Positions 11,180-22,410 of a stretch of 64,000 bases of DNA are shown in pieces. The stretch lies in NCBI GenBank assembly GCA_018398585.1, contig JAGTTD010000011.1, positions 11,389,846-11,453,845 of the forward strand, in the 5' to 3' direction. The stretch's first letter is position 1, and each line of letters starts with the position of its first letter. Source of the stretch: Simmondsia chinensis. Taxonomy: Eukaryota; Streptophyta; Magnoliopsida; Caryophyllales; Simmondsiaceae. The position numbers and the translations under genes were made by a program. The notes under the pieces were generated by a model. It worked only from the letters and a program-made list of their open reading frames with translations. It did not search any database and had not been told where the DNA came from.

Positions 11180-11740
11180 TTTCAAAATTAAATATTTTAA
11201 TTTTAAAAAAATTTCCAATGACGTCAGCAAAAAAATTATTTATTTAATTTATTTAATTTTAGGAATGTGTTGACGTCAGTATTGGTTTACATAATAATTA
11301 TAAATTAATTATTTTATTAATTAATTTCAATTTGGAATGAGATTCCAGAAAAGAAAAATTAAATAAGCTTAGACTATCTCATAGTCTATTTTAAATCTTA
11401 TTCTAAAATTAAATTAATTAGTAAAATTATTTTTTCTTATGTTTAAAATAATATTAACTTAGACTATCTCATAATCTATTTTAGAATCTTATTCTAAAAT
11501 AATTTAAAATAACTTTTATTTAAAATAATACTGCTTTATAACTTAGATTATCTCATAATCTAATTTAGAATCTCATTTTAAAAAGAAATTAATTAATAAA
11601 ATAATTAATTTATAAATATTATGTAAACCAATACTAATGTTAACACATCCCTAAAATTAAATAAATAAAATAAATAATTTTTTTTTGCCAACATCATTAG
11701 AATTTTTTTTTTAAAATTAAAATATTTAATTTTAAATTTA
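11180..11740. repeat. Imperfect inverted repeat (about 170-bp arms)
   Basis: The left arm (about 11180-11350) contains tgacgtcagc, tttaggaatgtgttgacg and ttggtttacataat. The right arm (about 11560-11740) carries the same blocks in reverse-complement order: attatgtaaaccaa, gttaacacatccctaaa and gccaacatcatta. The spacer is about 210 bp. Arm similarity is clear but imperfect. It could be a foldback or MITE-like insertion, or a duplicated-inverted part of the leader. Confidence 0.7.
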
Positions 11741-11744
11741 ATTT

Positions 11745-11880
11745 AATCTAATCTCATTAGATCAATTTTATTCAATTTTATAAAATTAATTGAATCTAAT
11801 CTCATTAGATCAAGTTCATCCAATTTTGTAAAAATTAATTGAATCTAATCTCATTAGATCAATTTTATCCGATTTCACAA
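11745..11880. repeat. Short tandem repeat with attgaatctaatctcattag units
   Basis: Three consecutive units of about 55-60 bp share the block attgaatctaatctcattag followed by atcaa and an ttcaattttgtaaaa-like stretch. They lie directly after the palindrome in the copia leader. Confidence 0.6.
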
Positions 11881-12300
11881 ATCATATCAAACATGCATAA
11901 CCTCATTATACAAATAACATAATCACAATTTTATAAATTGATATATCCGAATTAACGATTAATTCATTAACGATTTAAACAATTTAAATTATTACCTTAA
12001 TTGGTCTAATTAACTATTAATTAATTATCGATTTAAACAATTTCAATCCTTACTTTAAACTCTCTAATTAACTATTAATTCATAACAATTTAAAAATTTA
12101 AATCATTACTTTAAACAATCATCTGAATTAACTATTAATTCATTATCAATTTAAACAATTTAAATCGAATCGTAGATTATTATTAATGTGCAATTAAACT
12201 AACTTTCTTTCTTAATAAAATCTCTATTTTATTAAATTGAAAATCTATTTATTTAGATCTTATTATACCTATTTATGTATATTATGAATGTAATCAGAGA

Positions 12301-12318
12301 CTTGGCTCTAATACCAAT
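12301..12318 (-). other. Primer-binding site of the copia element
   Basis: Immediately inside the 5' LTR the minus strand reads ttggtattagagccaag. It contains TGGTATTAGAGC, one base off the TGGTATCAGAGC complementary to the 3' end of initiator methionine tRNA that plant LTR retrotransposons commonly use. Confidence 0.8.
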
Positions 12319-14560
12319 TGTTGGAAAAATATAACTCTGATGCCGACTGTTAGGTTCACAGTTCTCAATTATGGTCACAACAAAAGGCACCTATTAGAGC
12401 ACTTAGATTAGAAGACTCTTCTCTCTACCTAAGCTCCCGGTCGGAGAGTCACGCTTCGTGACACCTCACGTGCGAGAGCACCTTGGAATAGGGCTATCTC
12501 TATAATTCCCTTTGCTCTATTACTTGTTGTTGGGATGAATTTAAAAAATTCTCCCTAATTTCATAAAGTTTACGCAGCGGAACGAGTTTAGAATTCATAA
12601 TTCTAAACCTCGGGTTGATTTAAAATTCCTAATTTTAAAAATACTTATTTAAATTTATAATTTAAATCTACATATCTAAATTCTTAATTTAGATCTACAT
12701 GCCTTTTACTCTAATACATTCATAACAATACATAAACTTAAACAAATATAATAACGAATATTGTAAATAAATAGAAAAGAGAAAATAAAAGTGAAGAAAA
12801 GCAAACGTACCTGGAATTGCTTCAATATAAGAAAACCAAAAAGAAATAATAATCTTTAAAAGAATACCAAAAATCAAGGCCCAATGATCTTCAATGTAAT
12901 GGCCTAAAATTTCCCAGAGGGTGGGCTCCGAAAAATATTAAACTAGGAAAGAAAAATTTTAATAGAAATTTTTCTCTCCTATTAGGACCCTGAAATAATT
13001 TCAGAAACCCTAAAAATTTTGTTTCAATTGAATGCCAAACCCTTAGAATAAGCTCCTCTATTTATAGTAGTGTACTGGAGCGAAAAAAACTGATTTTTTC
13101 ATGTGGTAGTTGCCCAGTTAAAATCAAAACACATCGCTTAACATTAAAAAAGGATCAAAACGCCGCGTTTTCGTGTACATGACACGCATCTCTCTGGCTT
13201 ATCATCGTGTGCCACATGGCGGCACGCGATTGGTCTGCACTCGAAGGCGCTGATCGTGCCCTAGTAGTCGCGTGTTGGTTGGACAATGCGCATTGATACG
13301 GATTCTCCGACCTGTGTGCGGTATTTTGATCTTTTTTTATTTTGCTTTGTTTCCCACATGTTAAAATTCATCTTATAAATTTTAATTTTCTAAAATTATT
13401 TTATTTTATAATTTTTAATTTTTATTCATCTCTTGAATAATGTTCGGCAAAATTAAATTTACTCATCTCGTTAATAAATTAATTCATCTCATGAATTCTT
13501 TAATATTTTTTAAATGGCAATGAATACAGAGGCTTGCGCAGGGACCTCAGGGACAATTTAAATCTAGCTCTAAATGGGTTAAATTAATCATCTCATGAAA
13601 TAATTTAATTACCATTTAATGAGACTTAATTCTACTAAATAAATTTCACTGCACTCTATACTTAAGCAATTTATTCGATATCTCACTAATAGACAGTATT
13701 GATGACAACAGCCCCTCCACTGGATGTCCATGATGAAGAGTACATATAACTACTACCATTATCCTTCTCACAGCTTCTCCATTAGTTACCGACTCGCCTT
13801 TCACTGAATAATTCACTTATACTTGAACATGTTCACAGTATAAATTCCAAATGCCAAACACTTGGAATACTTTGGCCAAAGTTTCCGAATTATTCAAATA
13901 CTTGTGAATTAACTAATGGGACATCTGTAACTCATAAGAGACTGTAGATTCCTTATTGAATACCTGATCCTTGTCACACTTCACGCCGCTACCTAGTGTA
14001 CGTGGGAATTCAGTCATGCGTTTAGACCTTACTTATAGTACACCAAAGTAACTAATGCTCCATACACAAGTCCAGAATACTCTCAAGATTTAGAGTCGTC
14101 GTTCAAATAGTACAACATGAATCACTCATCTCTGATAGTAGTCTAGAAACAAGCAACTCACATGGTCTAACTTGGTGTGTCAATCTTATTAAACACACTA
14201 ACGTAACACTTTTGGATCACCATCTATATGACTAAGACAAGCCATCTAAAGTACCACGTTATAGTCTTAACATACAAGTGGTCCAAACTTGTCTTTGACT
14301 ACGAGTCTTTTAAACAACAATCCATATAATTTGTTCCACGATTGTCTGTGGGTTAATCTCATAAACAACTTAGAACAAACATCTAAATTATAGTTTGAGG
14401 ACTACACCCATCTCATGGATGTTTCCAAAATGAAAATCACATGTAGTATAAATGCTCGCTTACACAAATTTAACAAGAAAATGACTGGAACTTCAATTTT
14501 ATTCTTTAATAAAATAATATTAACATAATAAATTTGGATTTTAGGACACTATTCCTAACA
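12319..14560 (-). repeat. 5' LTR of the copia element
   Basis: This is a 2.24-kb repeat with TG...CA ends (tgttggaaaa at 12319, cctaaca at 14560). It pairs with 5322-7910 and with the solo LTR 25148-27398. The PBS adjoins it at 12318 and the ctagc duplication at 14561. No coding content is seen; the 12695-12877 frame is spurious. Confidence 0.9.
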
Positions 14561-16512
14561 CTAGCATCGCACATAAGTTCAAAGTGCAAGGTCCAATCGT
14601 GTGCTACGATTATTGGTGTTGATACTAGTTTTTTCTTCGAAGTTTTAAATGCATGCATATAGTCACTATCAAAGTTAAAAGGGACATCCTTCATCAATAA
14701 ATTACAGAGAGGCTTAGTGATCTTAGAGAAGTCCTTAATAAACCTTTTATAGAAACTTGCATGTCCTAAGAAACTTCGAATGCCCTTAACATTTATAAGG
14801 GGCGGTAATTACTCTATCACTTTTGTTTTTGCTCTATCAACCTGAATTCCCTTTTTCGAACTCATATGCTCTAACACAATCCCTTCCTATAACATGAAAT
14901 GACTTTCCTCCCAATTTAAAAGAAGATTAGTGTCAGTGCATCTTTGTAAAACCATAGAGAGATTAGCTAAACAATCATCAAATGAGGCACCAAAGACTAA
15001 AAAATCATCCGTAAATACCTCTATGAACTTTTCCACCATGTCACTAAAGATTGCCTTCATACACCGTTGAAATGTGGCCGAAGCAGTGCATAATCCAAAA
15101 TGCATTCTACTATTGGCAAAGGTAGCATATGGACAAGTAAAAGTGATCTTTTCCTGATCTTTCGGTGCTATGGAAATCTGGTTGTATCCTAAATAACCAT
15201 CAAGGAAACAATAATACGAATGGACAGCAAGTTTTTCTGACATTTGATCAATGATAGTAAGGGAAAATAGTCTTTTTGGGTGGCATCATTAAGTTTTCTG
15301 TAATCTATACATATCCTCCATCATGTGCTGGTCCTAATAGGGATGAGCTTATTATTCTCATTTCTACTACTGTTACCCCCCTTTCTTTGGAACTACTTGC
15401 ACTAGACTTACCAAAGGACTATCCGATATGGGATAAATGATCCCGGCATCTAATAACTTGACAAATTCTTTCCTTACCACCTTCTTCATAGCAGGGTTTA
15501 ATCGACGTTGTGGCTGCAAAGTGCATAAGGAAGGGCTGATTCCCTTAATGACTGAAAGCATCCATCCAATGGCTGATTTATGCTCCCTTAGAACTCTAAG
15601 CAACCTTTTCTGTTTGACAGTACTAAAAGAAGCATTAATAACAATAGGATAAGTGTTAGAATTACCAAGATAAGCATACTTGGGATGAGATGGTAGTGGC
15701 TTGAGCTCGAGATTTGGAGGCTCATCTTCTCTTATTCTCTGTTGAGTTTCAGTTGCTTGTATGTCCTCCACTCTTGCTTCATGGTGCGAATTGAAAGGTT
15801 TGTAATCTTCCAGGTATTGGGCACATTCTCTTATCAACTCATTCTCAGTGTCTAAGGTCCCTGAGTTTGTTAGACACGCCTCAAGTGGTGACTTAGGGAA
15901 CATGTCCCTGACCTTTTTGGCTACCAAACTGTTCATAATATTAACCTTGAAATAAGAATCCATGTCAGTGGGAAATTTCATAGCATTAAAAACGCTTAAG
16001 GTTACTAGTTCATCTTGCACCCTTAAAATAAGCTTTGCTTTTTGTATATCAATCTAGGTCCCTCCCGTAGCAAGGAAGGGTCGTCCTAGAATATGAGGTG
16101 TCTCTCGATCCTCTTCCATGTCAAGTGCTATGCAATCGCTTGGGAAGATGAATTTGTCAACCTTCACTAAGACATCTTCAATCACACCTCCTGGATACTT
16201 GATCGATCTGTATGCTAGTTGGAGAGATATTGTAGTGGGCTTCACCTCTCCTAAGCTAAGCTTCCTGAACACAGGGAGAGGCATTAAACTAATGCTTACA
16301 CCTAAATCACATAAAACTTTATCGAAGCTAATGGTGCCAGTGGTGCAAGGTACAGTGAAACTCTCTAGATCTTTTAGCTTGGGAGGTAACTTCTTTGGAA
16401 GTATGGCACTGCATTCTTTAGTTAGTGCCACTATTTCAAATTCTCCCAACTTCCTTTTGTTAGACATGATTTTCTTCATAAATTTTGCATATTTGGGCAT
16501 CTGTTCTAACAT
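14561..16512 (-). pseudogene. pol: Athila-A protease, RT and start of RNase H
   Basis: Read leftward from 16512, the aspartic protease has VLCDLGVSISLMP as its active site (Asp kept, the following Gly-Ala changed to Gly-Val), and ILGRPFLAT marks its end near 16080. After a spacer, RT begins near 15470 with SDSPLVSLVQVVPKKGG. The palm at 15243-14887 has FLDGYLGYNQI and FTDDFLVFG, so both catalytic aspartates of the second motif are intact. RT connection and RNase H onset (FELMCDAS) end at 14561, where the copia element interrupts. Several frameshifts, for instance near 15372, 15244 and 14886, break the frame. Domain order and motifs place it in the Athila/Tat group of Ty3-gypsy. Confidence 0.88.
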
Positions 16513-17683
16513 GTCAGCAAAAGGGACATTAATATGTAATTTTTTGAAAACTTCTAAAAATTTAGCAAATTGTTCGTTCGCTTTTTTCTTTTGAAAACAT
16601 TGAGAGAATGGGACCTTTGGTTTGTAGGGTTGAGGTTCAGCCCTTCTTGGTTCATCTTTGTTTTGGATTTTTGTCCCTTCCCTATTTTCCGTTTCTTAGT
16701 TCGTGTCTGTCGACAGGTCGATTAGGGGTTGTTCATTTTGTACGGTCTTGGTTACTTGAGTTGGTTCATTCGGAGTTTTTCCACTTCTGAATTCAATTGC
16801 TTGGACGTGCTCTTGTGGGTTAGTGATTGTGTTACTAGGCAAGGTACCTTGAGACCTTTCAGAGAGTTGTTTTGAAATTTGTCCGACTTGGGTCCTGAGG
16901 TTTCTAATCGAAGCTTCTTGATTTCGAAGATTTGTTCATGTTTCTTGCATGAAACTTGTGGTTTCTTGCATAAACTTACTGAACAATTCTTCGAGATCAC
17001 TTTTCTTTTCTGGTGGTGGGTGAATGGGCTGTTTTTGGATCTTTGGGTTACTCCATGAAAAATTTGGGTGGTTTCTCCACCCAGGATTGTAAATGTTGGA
17101 GTAGGGATTGTGATGTGACTTTTGAAATTTGAAACAAAATTGGCTTGTTAAGGGGTTCTCTGTTTGACAATCTATGCTCGCATGATTATTGGCACAAAAC
17201 TCGCAAGTTCGCATAGGAGATTGTATGGCATTAATACCTATGTTACCTAACTGTTTCTGAATCACTGAAATTTCAGTGGAAAATGTGGTTAATGCATCTA
17301 CTTCGTGAATACCTGCATGTTTCCTTTGCATTGTTCGATCAGTTGTTCTTACATAGTTGTTGCTAGCCATTACTTCTAGCAACTTGTATGCTTCCTCTGG
17401 TGCCTTGTCGTTTAAGGCTCCTCCAGCAGCCGCGTCCACCATTGTTTGGGTATTAGGCGCTAAACCATTGAAAAAGTTGGACTTGCATCGAAACTGGTAA
17501 ACCATAGTGTGGGCACCTTCTTAAAAGCTCTTTATAGCATTCCCACACGTCATACAATGATTCGATATCGTATTGCGTAAAAGAGGTAATGTCATCCTCA
17601 TTTTGGTTGATTTGGCTGGTGGAAAATATTTAGCAAGAAACTTTTGTGCCAAATCATCCCATGTGGTGATGGTGGTGGCAATG
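16513..17683 (-). pseudogene. gag: Athila-A gag, C-terminal part
   Basis: The minus-strand reading from 17683 includes the capsid segment TTWDDLAQKFLAKYFPPAK, then MASNNYVR and a zinc knuckle CEFCANNHASIDC (C-x2-C-x3-H-x4-C) near 17200. A Pro/Gln-rich segment with PPPEKKSDLEELFSKFMQE follows. This arrangement is characteristic of Athila gag. Stops and shifts occur near 17520 and 16940. The N-terminal part continues beyond the hAT insertion at 18880-19266. Confidence 0.85.
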
Positions 17684-17691
17684 ACTTTAAC
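17684..17691. repeat. Left target-site duplication of the hAT element
   Basis: The octamer actttaac at 17684-17691 matches acattaac at 18880-18887 in seven of eight positions. Removing the element and one copy restores the gag segment found uninterrupted at about 56450 in Athila-B. Confidence 0.8.
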
Positions 17692-18879
17692 TAGGGGTGA
17701 ACATTGGGTGGGTTGGGTTGGGTTGGGTTTGGGTTTGGGTAACAATTAAAGAGACCCATTTAATACCCAACCCAGACCCACAAACCGATTAGACTATGGG
17801 TCTAGGTTGGGTCAGTTTTGGGTCTGGATGGGTCAACCCATAAATTCATTTTACAAGTAAGACTTATTTAAATTTGATATGTACTGACTTGGTTTTAGAA
17901 GGCTGTGAATCTAAATGCATAATATAATTATGTGATTTAGATTTGAATTTCTTAATTTAAATATCTATTGTATTATATTTATTTTCATGTGATCTGGAAT
18001 TAAATACGATTTGTTCTAGATTTTATTGACAAAACAAACTCAACTTGTAATCTAGTTTAATTAATTAGATTTTTCGAGGTTTGATAATTTATTACTTATG
18101 TATCATGACATTTCAATATATACAATGTGATACCCAGAGGTTTAAACAATTATCATTTAGGTGTCTTGAAGGATTAAAATTTTATTAATCAGGTATCCTA
18201 TTTTTTTTTTGAACAAGAGGTATCCTTTTGTTAAAATTCATAAGGTTTTCATTGGAAATGTTAAAATTGAACATGATTTTGATAATATATTAGTATATTC
18301 ATTAGAATTTATAACAATGCTAACATGACACATAATTTTGACAATATTTAGGTAGTTCATATCAATAGTCAGGGAATTTTTTATCGTAATTTGCTAAATT
18401 TTTGCTTAAAGATAGGCATGACTTATTTATGTTATCGTAATTATGCACTATATCATCATTTTTTGTATCAAGTTGGTATGATTCTTACAAAAATTGATCA
18501 AATTCTGACATAAGATATCTAGTGATAAAATATTCAAATCTCAGGATACCTCATTATATATATTGAAATGTCAGGGTATCTAAGTATAAATGTTCAAATC
18601 TCACAGTACCAAAGTAATAATTTTTCATCTGAAAATTCTAACTTATAAAAATTGGCACTTAGGAATTGGAAGGCTATATCAAAAACACTCTAGTTCAGTA
18701 CTTAGAGAATAAAAAGATTAAAAGTTACCCATAAGTAATCCAAAACCACCTAAGTTACCCATGGGTATCTATAATTGGATCCATTAAGAACCAACTTCTA
18801 AAGGATACCAAACCCAACCCAACCCAATCTCCATGGGTTGGGTGGATCATGGGTATACCCATCCCCATGAACACCCCTA
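17692..18879. mobile_element. Non-autonomous hAT-type DNA transposon (1.19 kb)
   Basis: The ends are inverted. The left begins taggggtgaacattgggt and the right end reads, on the other strand, taggggtgttcatggggat. It is flanked by an imperfect 8-bp duplication, the length made by hAT transposases. Subterminal regions are rich in GGGTTGGGTT on the left and CCCAACCCAA on the right, plus further TTACCCATGGGTA-type blocks. The interior is AT-rich with no transposase-like open frame, so any movement would have depended on an enzyme supplied elsewhere. It interrupts Athila-A gag. Confidence 0.82.
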
Positions 18880-19266
18880 ACATTAACCATGCTTTGGGAA
18901 AGGGAACAGTCTCAAGCGAACGGCATCATCATTGACACCATTATGCTTGAATGTGTCGCATATCTCTAAGAAGTTAGTGATATGTAAGTTCGGGTCCTCA
19001 CTAGGTAGACTGCCAAATTGAACAGTGTGTTGAATCATTTGTATTGTCACGAGTTTTAATTCAAAATTGTTTGCTTGTATGGGTGGACATCGGATGCTAG
19101 AAGTGCATCCTCTAACAATTGGGGCAGCATAATCTTTTAAAGCTCTTACATTGACATTATTTTCATTAGCCATTGTTTCAGTTCGTTTGATTTTCTTGAT
19201 TTGTCGAAGTGTTCTTTTGAATTCAAGATCCAAAAGGATTATTTCGTTTTCGTTTTGATTTTGCAT
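18880..19266 (-). pseudogene. gag: Athila-A gag, N-terminal part
   Basis: The open stretch from 19266 begins MQNQNENEIILLDLEFKRTL and includes ALKDYAAP, a typical early Athila gag segment, and LHITNFLEICDTFKHNGV leading to DDAVRLRLFPF. It is cut at 18887 by the hAT element and continues at 17683. I chose the Met at 19266 because it begins the open frame and matches the alignment with the Athila-B copy near 56860. The 127-residue frame is itself uninterrupted, but the gene is split. Confidence 0.85.
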
Positions 19267-19818
19267 ACAAAGTGAGAATCACAAACTTAAAAGTCAAAAG
19301 AAAGATAACAATAATGAGAAAGAACAAAAATTCTACAATATAATACAAAGCTTAACTAAACCAAATTTTGAAAGGGTTAAAAAGTTAAAAGAAAGATAAA
19401 ACTAATTAGAAAGCTTAAAATACAACAATCCACTACAAAAAACCTAACAAAAATAAAAATTTTAACAAAAACCAAAGAAAGAAAATACTAATGTTTGGAA
19501 AAACTTAAAAATAACAATTTAACTTTCAAAAATTTATCAAAGTGAACTATAAGTAAAAAAAATAAAAAAGAAAAATAAAGATAAAGCACAAGAAAAACAA
19601 CAAATAAAACAAACTTAACAGAACATAACAAAAACACAATTTTAGAGAGGGGGTGCTATTGAAAATAAAAATAACTTCACAAACAAAATCAAGTGGATGA
19701 AATAAATGAAAGAAAAGAAACTTCTTTTTCAAACTTAAGCAAAATTTACAAGTTTTAACAAAATGACTCCAAACTAGTACTAAAACTAGTTGGTATCGAT
19801 ATCACTCAAATAAGAACA
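19267..19818 (-). other. Athila-A 5' leader
   Basis: This is A/T-rich noncoding sequence between gag and the PBS. It aligns with the leader of Athila-B (about 56930-57303), for example in the ttttaacaaaat and actaaaactagttgg-like segments. No gene is seen. Confidence 0.65.
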
Positions 19819-19838
19819 ATCCCCGACAACAGCCAAAA
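19819..19838 (-). other. Primer-binding site of Athila-A
   Basis: The minus strand reads tttggctgttgtcggggatt next to LTR2. It is a decayed form of the TGGC...GTTGCCGGGGA site seen at 57303-57323 and 35868-35885, the type usual in Athila-like elements. Confidence 0.7.
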
Positions 19839-19840
19839 AT

Positions 19841-21180
19841 TTACAAGTTTTAAGCAAGTGCACTAAGTCGTATCAAGTAATAAATAAGTGAGTAGAGTAT
19901 TATTCCCATGAGGATTGTTATTGAATGAGTATCGAAATTAGTTGCTTCAACACTCTTTGAAAGACCGAATTCTATAGTTTTTGAAATGAAACAAACAAAA
20001 CGAAAAGAAATAAAGATGGTTACTGATTTTTAGAAAGTTTTCAGATTGTTATGATTTAATAAGATTCAAAGGCATCCGATTTCACGTAGTTGCATCAATA
20101 CATCTTTCTATTCTCGACATTCAAGTTGTTATTGCGTGTTGATGGCCGAAAACCCTAATTTACTAAACATTCTCTCTCAAGTAACATTTATCATGCTCTT
20201 TTACATATTAACTCATCAATCTCTGGCATGAATTTAAATAAGAAAAGAGTTTTGAAGATCCATAGTTTTCATTTAAGACCATACAAATCGTGTTAATCTA
20301 TTTCTAGCATTCACTCAATTTGTGGTGTTTATCACTTTAGCATTCATCATAAATCTCCTCTCAGACTCATTATGAATCATTATAGGCTTTGAATGGTGAT
20401 CAAACATTGAAAACTCATGAGCGTATATTACAACTTAGGCAACATCGTAGTATTGGAAAGACAACATTAGTTCATAATATACATAATATAAAGCAAAATT
20501 AAAACAAAATCCATGAAATTAAAGAAGAAAGGGATAGAAAAGAACTTAAAAATTTGAAATTACAAACCAAACTTTCTTTCCTTCACTCCTTTCTCTTCCT
20601 CACGGTTTTCCTAGGTTTCTACTACTTTGTTTTGAGTTTTTGCTGAGTGATTTGATGAATTAACACTTCCCTAACACCCTTATTTATAGTACATGAGGTT
20701 GGAAATTTAAGAAATAAAAAATTTCAAAAGCTTCATTCTCATTTGCTACTTTTGCCACCCTTCTTTGCAACTTGCTTACAACTTACTCCTTTCTTCATTG
20801 TTTTTCTTCCTTTTTCTACCTAAATTCAGCTTTTCTTGTAGGTGGAAGTTCTACAAGTGTGCAAGAAGTTCTTGAATTTGATTTGTCACTTTTGGTTCCC
20901 AAATTTGCAATTTGTAACAAATTGTACAAGTTTGTTGTTCATCCTTCCTTTAGCATGTAGATTGATGTGGTTAGACCATTTTTTGCTTTTATTTGATGTA
21001 TCTTGCATTCACTTGTCAATATTGATCATAAAACCTAGCAAGAATTAGCATAAAATGAGTATTTTTGCAAGGAAATAATGATAGGAGCGAATAGGAGAAA
21101 AAGTGATAAAAGTTTGATGTAAAACGGTTTGAAAATGAACCTAAATGATATGAATAATTATATACTAAATTAGACTATCA
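19841..21180 (-). repeat. LTR2: shared LTR (5' LTR of Athila-A, 3' LTR of Athila-B)
   Basis: This is homologous to LTR1 (780-2188) and LTR3. Its left end is followed by the Athila-A PBS. Its right end, actaaattagactatca at 21180, is followed by a polypurine tract and a second 3' UTR, so the same LTR serves two internal regions. The extreme left end (cttgatgcgtgg-type terminus) is decayed, so that edge is approximate. Open frames at 20772-21048 resemble those at 1840-2085 only because LTR DNA is repeated. Confidence 0.82.
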
Positions 21181-22410
21181 AAATAGCCCCAAACATAAAT
21201 CTTGCTCATTCTCAAGCAAGGCTAAACATTAAGGCGCAGGATCTCATACTTTTAAAGATTCTTTAACACAATTCAAAGTAAGACTACTTCTATTAGACAA
21301 GAATGACCAAGGTTCAAAGTTTAAGGTTTTAAAAGAAAAACAATCTTTTTAAGGAAAAACCCATCAATCACCTAGGTAACCGAATTCAACAGTTGGCTAA
21401 GCAAATTATGTTTATCCGTTCTTTCTAATATTAAGACATTCAAATCGAATAGATGACAAAAATCATGCCACTCAAAATAAGACTTTTCAGGTTTTCCTAC
21501 GACTAAAAGTTACGCACAAAATTTTCTCCTTTTCTTTTATATTGTTTATGAGGGATTGATCTGCCAGAGTCAAGCCCAGTCCATTTGTACATCTCCAGCG
21601 ATAATCGAACTCCCAACCCCTAGGCAATGGCCGCATGGGTAAGAGACGCCACCACTGTGACGCCCTTAATATGACCGCATGAGTATATATTCAGCGAGAA
21701 TCGAGCTCCTGACCCCCGAGCAATGATAGCATGGGTAAGAGAAGCCACCACTAAGTTGCCCTCACTTATGACTGCATATCTTCAGCAAGAATCGAATTTC
21801 TGACCCCTAGGCAATGATTGCATGGGTATGAAATGCCACTACTGAGACGCCCTCATGATGAGCAGCACATATCTTAAAATGTTTAATTGGGATAGCGGTG
21901 TTAGAGATGCTTCCCTCATTTTCTCTAATTTTTTTTTTTCCTCATATTTTTGTTTAGACTTAGGCATTACTCTTCAAAGTCTATTATGCAAATGATAATC
22001 TTAATGTAATCCATTCAAATTTGAGCATCTTTTAATAAAAAAGAAAGGTAAAAAAGCCATGCTAACTAGTGAATTCAAATACCATGGTTTGATCAAGATA
22101 GTGCCTTAGAATAGATCATTTTTTTCAATTAGAATACAAAAACAATTGATTCTAAAGTTATTTAAGTCTAATTAAAGTAAACTACTTAAAAGAGTAGAAA
22201 AATTGCCTAAAAAGCATAATGGTAAGATCTCAATTTTTTTTTATTTGTTTCAAAATGTGTAATGAAGTTTTAAAACTAATGATCTAAAGTATAGAAAATA
22301 GAAATGTTTTCGCTGGCTGACACTATTTACATCCCCATACAAAAAGCTCCGAACTCTGGAAGACACTAAAGGCGACTCTAAAAAATAAAATAGGACTAGA
22401 CAAGAGGCTT
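21181..22410 (-). other. Athila-B polypurine tract and 3' UTR
   Basis: On the minus strand the tract gtttggggctattt (21181-21196) precedes LTR2. The remaining sequence aligns with 2205-3266 of Athila-A and contains three tRNA-like units at 21545-21870. At 22410, after gactagacaaga, homology to the UTR stops and RT sequence starts. Integrase and RNase H are therefore missing from Athila-B, with the short overlap aga at the junction. Confidence 0.75.
21545..21870 (-). repeat. Three tandem tRNA-like units in Athila-B 3' UTR
   Basis: Three units of about 100 bp each show, on the minus strand, an A-box-like (C/T)(T/C)(A/C)GTGGTGGC(T/G)TCTC segment, a GGGGTCAGGAGCTCGATTC-like B-box region and a trailing CGCTGAATATATACTCATG segment. 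The middle unit (about 21655-21760) is the best preserved. They align with the units at 2540-2728 and 33590-33885. A tRNA origin is likely from the box spacing, but I cannot name the parental tRNA. Confidence 0.62.

Larger units (their letters stand above)
10440..12300. other. Noncoding AT-rich leader of the copia element
   Basis: There is no credible reading frame over this stretch. It consists of degenerate repeats built around ctcattctaaaatta and actatctcatagtct, an imperfect palindrome at about 11180-11740, a short 55-60 bp tandem repeat at 11745-11880, and AT-rich runs of attaactattaattcatt up to the PBS. Such a long repetitive 5' leader is unusual relative to the 4.4-kb internal region. 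Confidence 0.65.
5322..14560 (-). mobile_element. Ty1-copia LTR retrotransposon (9.24 kb) inserted in Athila-A RNase H
   Basis: This is a complete but decayed LTR retrotransposon on the minus strand. It has a 5' LTR at 12319-14560, a PBS just inside it (12301-12318), an internal region of 4.4 kb, a purine tract at 7911-7925 and a 3' LTR at 5322-7910. The domain order along the minus strand is gag zinc knuckle (about 10115-10066), protease (about 10014), integrase (9550-9100), a linker, a remnant of RT, and RNase H (8630-8300). Integrase before RT is diagnostic of Ty1-copia rather than Ty3-gypsy. The LTRs are very long (2.2-2.6 kb) compared with the coding part. A solo LTR of the same family lies at 25148-27398. 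I could not place it in a named copia lineage. Confidence 0.9.

Noticed and set aside
16118..16594. 158-residue plus-strand frame
   Set aside because: It is antisense to the well-supported Athila-A protease on the minus strand.
17700..17750. Interstitial telomere repeat
   Set aside because: The unit is GGGTT(T/G) with no TTTAGGG; it sits inside the terminal region of a hAT-type element.
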